Source: Entrophospora sp. SA101
Lineage: Eukaryota; Glomeromycota; Glomeromycetes; Entrophosporales; Entrophosporaceae
Length of the DNA: 64,000 bases
Assembly: GCA_958430865.1 (NCBI GenBank)
Contig: CAUDNR010001269.1
Span: 17,512 to 81,511 of the forward strand
Direction: 5' to 3'
Below the pieces are notes generated by a model. That model had not been told where the DNA came from, did not search any database, and was given only the letters and a program-made list of their open reading frames with translations. Below are positions 59,582-64,000 of this stretch, piece by piece. The position numbers and the translations under genes are program-made. Position 1 is the first letter of the stretch, and each line of letters begins with the position of its first letter.

Positions 59582-61000
59582 ATGTCTGAAATTAAACATT
59601 GCACAGAATGTAAAACCATTAAATCAGCTAAATTTCGTCAACTAAAAGGCAATAAATGGAAAGAAGCTGAGAACAACGACTTAGTAAAGGTAACGTGGAC
59701 AGAAGGCGTTGTTTTATGTAACGTTTGTTATATGAATTTCGTAGAAAATCCTTTAAAAAGAGGATCTAGGAGAGCAAAAACTACAGATGAGGAAGGAGAA
59801 GCGGATGAGGAAGAGGAAGAGGAAGAGGTAGAGGTAAGTGAAAAGATTGATTTTACTAAAGCCATCAAGATGATTGCTAAAATCTTTTATGAAAGAGAAT
59901 ATAATAATAAAGAAGGTCCTATATACGAATTTGATGAAATGCGAAGATTGCTTCAAGAAATAGAACCAAGCTTGAAGGGGTTTTTTGACCAATTATATTT
60001 AGCAGCTCGTCCATTTGAACGTAATGAACAAACGATGGACCGTATGAAGAGATTAATGGTGTTCATATGTTATCTTCTTGCTTCATTAAACAATACAAAA
60101 ATTAATTCTTTTAAGTTTGACCTTGCATTCTATTTAGATTCGGTAGGTACAAGTAATGAAGGCCTAAATACAATGGCGAACCTTGGAGCAACCACAACAT
60201 CAAGAGCAGTAGATCGTAAAAAGAAGCAAGTTGCAGATGAACATGAAAAATATGTAGAGGATGCACTTACAAAATATTCAAAAAGTGCATTCATGTTGAA
60301 TGTTGATGATTATCATAACATTCATGTCCAGAGACGACCTGATACTACTACTACATCTTGGGCGGCACATATGGCAACTATTGTAACAAATCCATGTCCT
60401 AACATGTTAGCAATACCACGTAATGGGGCATCGAATCCAAAAATCTTTGATGATGAGTTGATTATGAAACATCTTGATAACCGATTTATCACAAATCTTG
60501 GTGTCTCTTATAATGATCGCATGCAAGACTATATAGGTAACGAATGTTCTGATGATGAGCTCATGATTAGACTAACATTGCATAGTTACAATGATAGGTT
60601 AGTGGAAAAAAAGACCGATCGGCACCTTCCAAGAGGCTTTGTTACTTCTAGGAAACCATCTACTAACATTTTTTGTGATTACGTATATTGTGATTACACT
60701 AACTATACTGATTTGAATAATTGTAGTGTACTCGCGTGTGGACATGGTTATCACAATCATTGTCTACAAAGGTGTCAATCTAAATGTTTGATATGCTTGG
60801 ACTATCTTAAAGTCGAAATCAAAAAAAATGTCCGCGCACTAAAAGAAAGTATGACAAAAAGATTAAACGAAAATGAATTTATCGAAAATAACGAATATAC
60901 AGTTGATGATGATTCGGGTAATGTTGAATCAGCAACTGACGATGCAGCAACGATGGAAATTTTATTAGAAAATGCAAAAAAAACATTTTTTGAGTTGTAA
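59582..61000 (+). CDS. Intron-free 472-aa protein with N-terminal CxxC pair and C-terminal RING-like cluster
   Basis: A single long exon, unlike the intron-rich neighbours. N-terminus: C7-x2-C10 and C46-x2-C49, a four-cysteine zinc-binding pattern. An acidic run (EEEEEEEVEVSE, about 76-87) follows, then a helical middle. A conserved-looking block MLNVDDYHNIHVQRRPD (about 239-255) is followed by AAHMATIV. Near the C-terminus CSVLACGHGYHNHC (381-394) with C398 and KCLIC (401-405) resembles a RING-H2 half. ATG is preceded by gaagaaaaa. The lack of introns, the DDYH block and the inverted aacaggagggaac motifs on both sides hint at a transposon-borne or domesticated gene. An E3 ligase or DNA-binding role is possible. 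Function not established. Confidence 0.75.
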   Translation: MSEIKHCTECKTIKSAKFRQLKGNKWKEAENNDLVKVTWTEGVVLCNVCYMNFVENPLKRGSRRAKTTDEEGEADEEEEEEEVEVSEKIDFTKAIKMIAKIFYEREYNNKEGPIYEFDEMRRLLQEIEPSLKGFFDQLYLAARPFERNEQTMDRMKRLMVFICYLLASLNNTKINSFKFDLAFYLDSVGTSNEGLNTMANLGATTTSRAVDRKKKQVADEHEKYVEDALTKYSKSAFMLNVDDYHNIHVQRRPDTTTTSWAAHMATIVTNPCPNMLAIPRNGASNPKIFDDELIMKHLDNRFITNLGVSYNDRMQDYIGNECSDDELMIRLTLHSYNDRLVEKKTDRHLPRGFVTSRKPSTNIFCDYVYCDYTNYTDLNNCSVLACGHGYHNHCLQRCQSKCLICLDYLKVEIKKNVRALKESMTKRLNENEFIENNEYTVDDDSGNVESATDDAATMEILLENAKKTFFEL

Positions 61001-61429
61001 ATTTTGTTTATTAAATAAATTTGTTTTTTCATACAAATCTTAAATTGGTCATGTTTACATTTTGTCGTCATTCATTATATTAAGGTTATTTTGATTATAT
61101 CGAGAGATATGGTCAAGAGAAGAGTTAGGAAGAGAGTTATTTTTCAACCAAGTCGAAAACTAACCCTTTAAATACATTTTCGAGTAGTACAATTTAATTT
61201 ATTAGACTATTTTGAAGGCTTGTCGCGTGGTTGCTTCCAAATTCTTAAATTCGTTAACGAAACAATTGTTGGTGAAGTAATTGTTGACAAAATGAATCAA
61301 ACCCATATTTATTTCTACATTATCAAATTCACGATTTTAATTGGTCAATCACAAAATTGCATGGGTTAAATTTTTGTGTTCCCTCCTGTTAATTTTGTGT
61401 TCCCAGTACGTTCCCTCCTGTTAAATTGG
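61001..61429. other. 3' flank of the 472-aa gene with paired inverted motifs
   Basis: No gene. gttccctcctgtt occurs at 61378-61390 and 61410-61422 and is the reverse complement of aacaggagggaac at 59359-59371. The R3 repeat begins directly after it. Confidence 0.55.
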
Positions 61430-62160
61430 TTAGCATCAGAGAAACAGAGCGTTATGAAAATAATGAATATACAAACAAACACTATTTTACAACCTCCCTC
61501 TTAGCATCAGAATCCAAATGCAATTCAGGGCCACCAACCCTGCTCTGAATTGTGACCTCCTGTGCTTGAAACAAATTGCAGATTCTTGTTTCTTCAATGG
61601 ATCTGGATATTTACATGGCACTACAATTCATCTGCAGAGTTGCGACTTCTTGGTCACAGTGCCATCCTTGCCCTAGAGGTAGGATCGTTACAAGCAACTT
61701 TTTGTCTAGTGTTCCAGCAACCATCTCTGGTGAGGGAAGATTAGTGAAAGTGTCATTGACGATTGATGCAGTCTCAGTAAACTCAGGGCCATGCGTCCCC
61801 CCCCTGGATTTCAACATCATTGTATCATCGAGTGTAGCAGGTCAGATCAGCCTTGTGTACACGAGGAAGATGTGTGAATGACTGTAAGTGTTCAAGGCAG
61901 CATGCATGCTTCAACATCTGTAAAATTTCCGATAATCAAACGTTGCATACTCAAATTGTTTCTTTTTCAATTGTGCCGCATTGACATCTTCTTGTGATTA
62001 TAATAATATATTTATATTAATATTATTATAAAAAGCAGAATATTATCAATGAAAATCTTGTAATTACCCAGCAATGATCTGCTCCGCGTTTTGATTTCCA
62101 ATTAAAATATTTATAATAAAATAAAAATATCAATACAAGTAAAAAATAGTACCTCTATTA
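61430..62160 (-). repeat. Dispersed repeat family R3, copy d
   Basis: The longest copy with 8345-9065, to which it is inverted. It starts gttagcatcagagaaacaga and ends aaaaatagtacctctatta. The minus strand encodes GPEFTETASIVNDTFTNLPS followed by LDKKLLVTILPLGQGWHCD. Open frames on both strands reflect this remnant. No intact gene. Confidence 0.65.
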
Positions 62161-62369
62161 TTAACACTTCTTCTTTAGGAGACCCAAACCAAACCAAACC
62201 GAACAACAACGCTCATGTTTTGTCACCTTGGACTCTGTCAAAAAATAAATTGTTTTTCCAAGAAAAAAAAAAATCAATTCGCGTCTGTCCTACCAAAAAA
62301 AAAACCAATAGATAAATAATTGTGCTACGCGTCGATTTAAATCTGAAACTTCTTTCTTTATTTTATAAA
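62161..62369. other. Short upstream region of the terminal gene
   Basis: Contains ccaaaccaaaccaaaccgaa and two A-rich runs. No defined promoter element. Confidence 0.35.
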
Positions 62370-64000
62370 ATGCCACAAAAGAAAGATTTGAACAAAAGAA
62401 GAAAAGCCGACGGTCGCGAGGATGCATTGATCGGGTAAGTGTTTTAAGGATGGTGGTGGTGGTTATCGCCCGCCACTTGTCGTCACTCTAGTTATTATTT
62501 AACTAAGGTCTAATTTAAACATTCATTTTTTCATTTAATGAAAAGGGAATCACAAACGACCATATCCAAGTGAGTGTTCTTATTATATAAAGGATTGTTA
62601 TCAGATTGCAATTCGTCTGTCATTCTAATCATCATATTTATAAGTTTTGTTTTTGCTTATGATTTGTTTTTTTACAAACCATTAAAATATTATATAATTG
62701 GAAATTGATTCCTTTATGTTACTTGTTTAAACATTAAAGTGAGCTGAGTTTGCCACAAGTAAGTAATTATACACTCATCATCAGAAAACCAGTCAAGAAT
62801 TATACATTCTTTCTATTATGAGCATATTTGTCTATATGTACCATGAAAAGATTACAATTATATTTATCTAATTGTATTATTTTTTTTTTTTTTTTTTACA
62901 AAGGTTAAAAGACGCAAAAAACTTTTAACGGTATGAAATGTAACTCAAAATAATTTTTTTTTGACCATGGCTGTTCTATAATCTTTCTGCTTAACTAGGT
63001 ATCAGATGATGATGATAATGATGATAATGATGATAATGAAGAAGATGCAATCAAATACTTCACCAGAAACATCCCAAATTTTGGGAAGGGTATAATTGTA
63101 GGTTATTCTTTAGCTTTATAAGTGCAATAAGCTTTTAGACTAAAAACTAATCAAACTGAAATTATAGAGTGATGAGTTGTATCAAGAGTTGATTAGGAAA
63201 TATCGGGAGTCTGAAGAAAGGTATTTATTTACTCTATATAGAATAATTTAATAATAATAAGCAAAATTCTTATAACCATATTTAAACTACATAATCTAGC
63301 AACTTGATAAAATTTGGTGTTGTAGACCTTGATGATTTGAATAAGCCAGCATTTTATGAACAGTTGAAACTTAGCTATCAAAGACAATTCAAAGGGTTAG
63401 AAAAGATTCTTGGAGATGAAGTAATAGCAAAAATGTTGGAAAAAATTGGATCTTTCAAAGAAACAGAATCTATAGAAAGTTTTTTTGAATCTTTCAATAA
63501 ATATGAAAACTTTAGAAGTGTTATATTTGTTGATAGAATGCGACATTTCATTTTGTCTGCAGTAAAAACATTGTAACAAACAATTTTTTTTAAATAGTAT
63601 CAAATTTTCATAGAATACTCAAATATTTACCATTTTGGTTATCTATCTTGTATTTAGTTGGAATGTTTTCTCCAGAAGTGAAACATATTTTGATGCTGAA
63701 CACAGCGAGCCACATCTAAATACATTCCTTTACACACCATTATTTGATGCACTGTTTTTCAGCAAAGAATATATTTTATCAGTGAACAGGTAATGTGTTT
63801 CTTACCTTCTTTTTATTGAATTGTAAAGACATTAATTTTTTTTTAAGATGATTTCAACCTAAATTTCATTAACAATAGTTCAAGTGAAGCAAACAGTGAA
63901 AGAAGGAATTATAACATCAAATCAGAACGAATAAGACGTGCTTTAATTCCAGATATCAAAGTTTGCTATGCAACACATGAAGTAGAAACCATTGTTTTTG
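62370..64000 (+). CDS. Multi-exon unrecognised gene, 5' part only (runs off the window)
   Basis: Nine exons join in phase: 62370-62434, 62546-62569, 62740-62758, 62904-62930, 62999-63097, 63168-63220, 63300-63572, 63658-63789 and 63879 onwards. The product starts MPQKKDLNKRRKADGREDAL and has a basic patch (VKRRKKLLT) and an acidic run (SDDDDNDDNDDNEED). A helical region follows (FYEQLKLSYQRQFKGLEKIL, MLEKIGSFKETESIESFF), then FWNVFSRSETYFDAEHSEPH and RRALIPDIKVCYATHEVETI at the edge. The apparent stop after AVKTL at 63574 is intronic, since the donor after 63572 gives F-W-N-V. The first small exons are less certain than exons 5-9. It may belong to a lineage-specific fungal family; no domain or function can be named. 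Confidence 0.7.

Noticed and set aside
61562..61881. Plus-strand 60- and 101-codon frames in R3 copy d
   Set aside because: The peptide conserved between copies is on the opposite strand.

Overview
The window is very AT-rich eukaryotic DNA. Genes are broken by many short GT-AG introns of roughly 70-130 bp. Families present are an ADAM metalloprotease, a DRG2 GTPase, a stand-alone C2 protein and decayed F-box-like and Tc1/mariner sequences, with abundant MITEs and satellites. Together these suggest an early-diverging filamentous fungus, most likely an arbuscular mycorrhizal fungus (Glomeromycotina, Rhizophagus-like). The placement is inference. No rRNA, tRNA, CRISPR array or prokaryotic operon was seen.

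The layout is a mosaic of repeated and unique blocks. Block A (1-3139) carries a C2-domain gene. It recurs at 28019-31157 and 53190-56328. Block D (13284-28018) carries a decayed membrane-protein gene, a small inverted-repeat element, a polyQ pseudogene, a dead Tc1/mariner copy, an intact ADAM gene and an F-box-like pseudogene. It recurs at 38455-53189. D and A are contiguous, so 17,874 bp (13284-31157) is repeated at 38455-56328 with a constant offset of 25,171. The window order is A-B-C-D-A'-E-D'-A''-B''-F. B and B'' match up to about 4556/57745, then differ within satellite arrays.

The blocks between the copies differ. C (about 5.5-13.3 kb) is almost non-coding: MITEs, dispersed repeats, a 10-N assembly gap and a 582-bp direct repeat. 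E (31158-38454) holds an intact single-copy DRG2 gene on the minus strand, a decayed coding region, an inverted copy of the B satellite block and a second satellite array that abuts D' directly. F (58429-64000) holds a 472-aa zinc-binding protein bracketed by short inverted motifs, another dispersed repeat, and the start of an unrecognised multi-exon gene that runs off the window.

The likely functional genes are the C2 gene (3 copies), ADAM (2 copies), DRG2, the 472-aa gene and the terminal partial gene. They do not form an obvious pathway. The most notable feature is the apparently perfect segmental duplication, which is either very recent or an assembly product. Splice models were built by hand from reading frame and GT-AG sites. 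The C2, ADAM and DRG2 models each close in frame across all exons.
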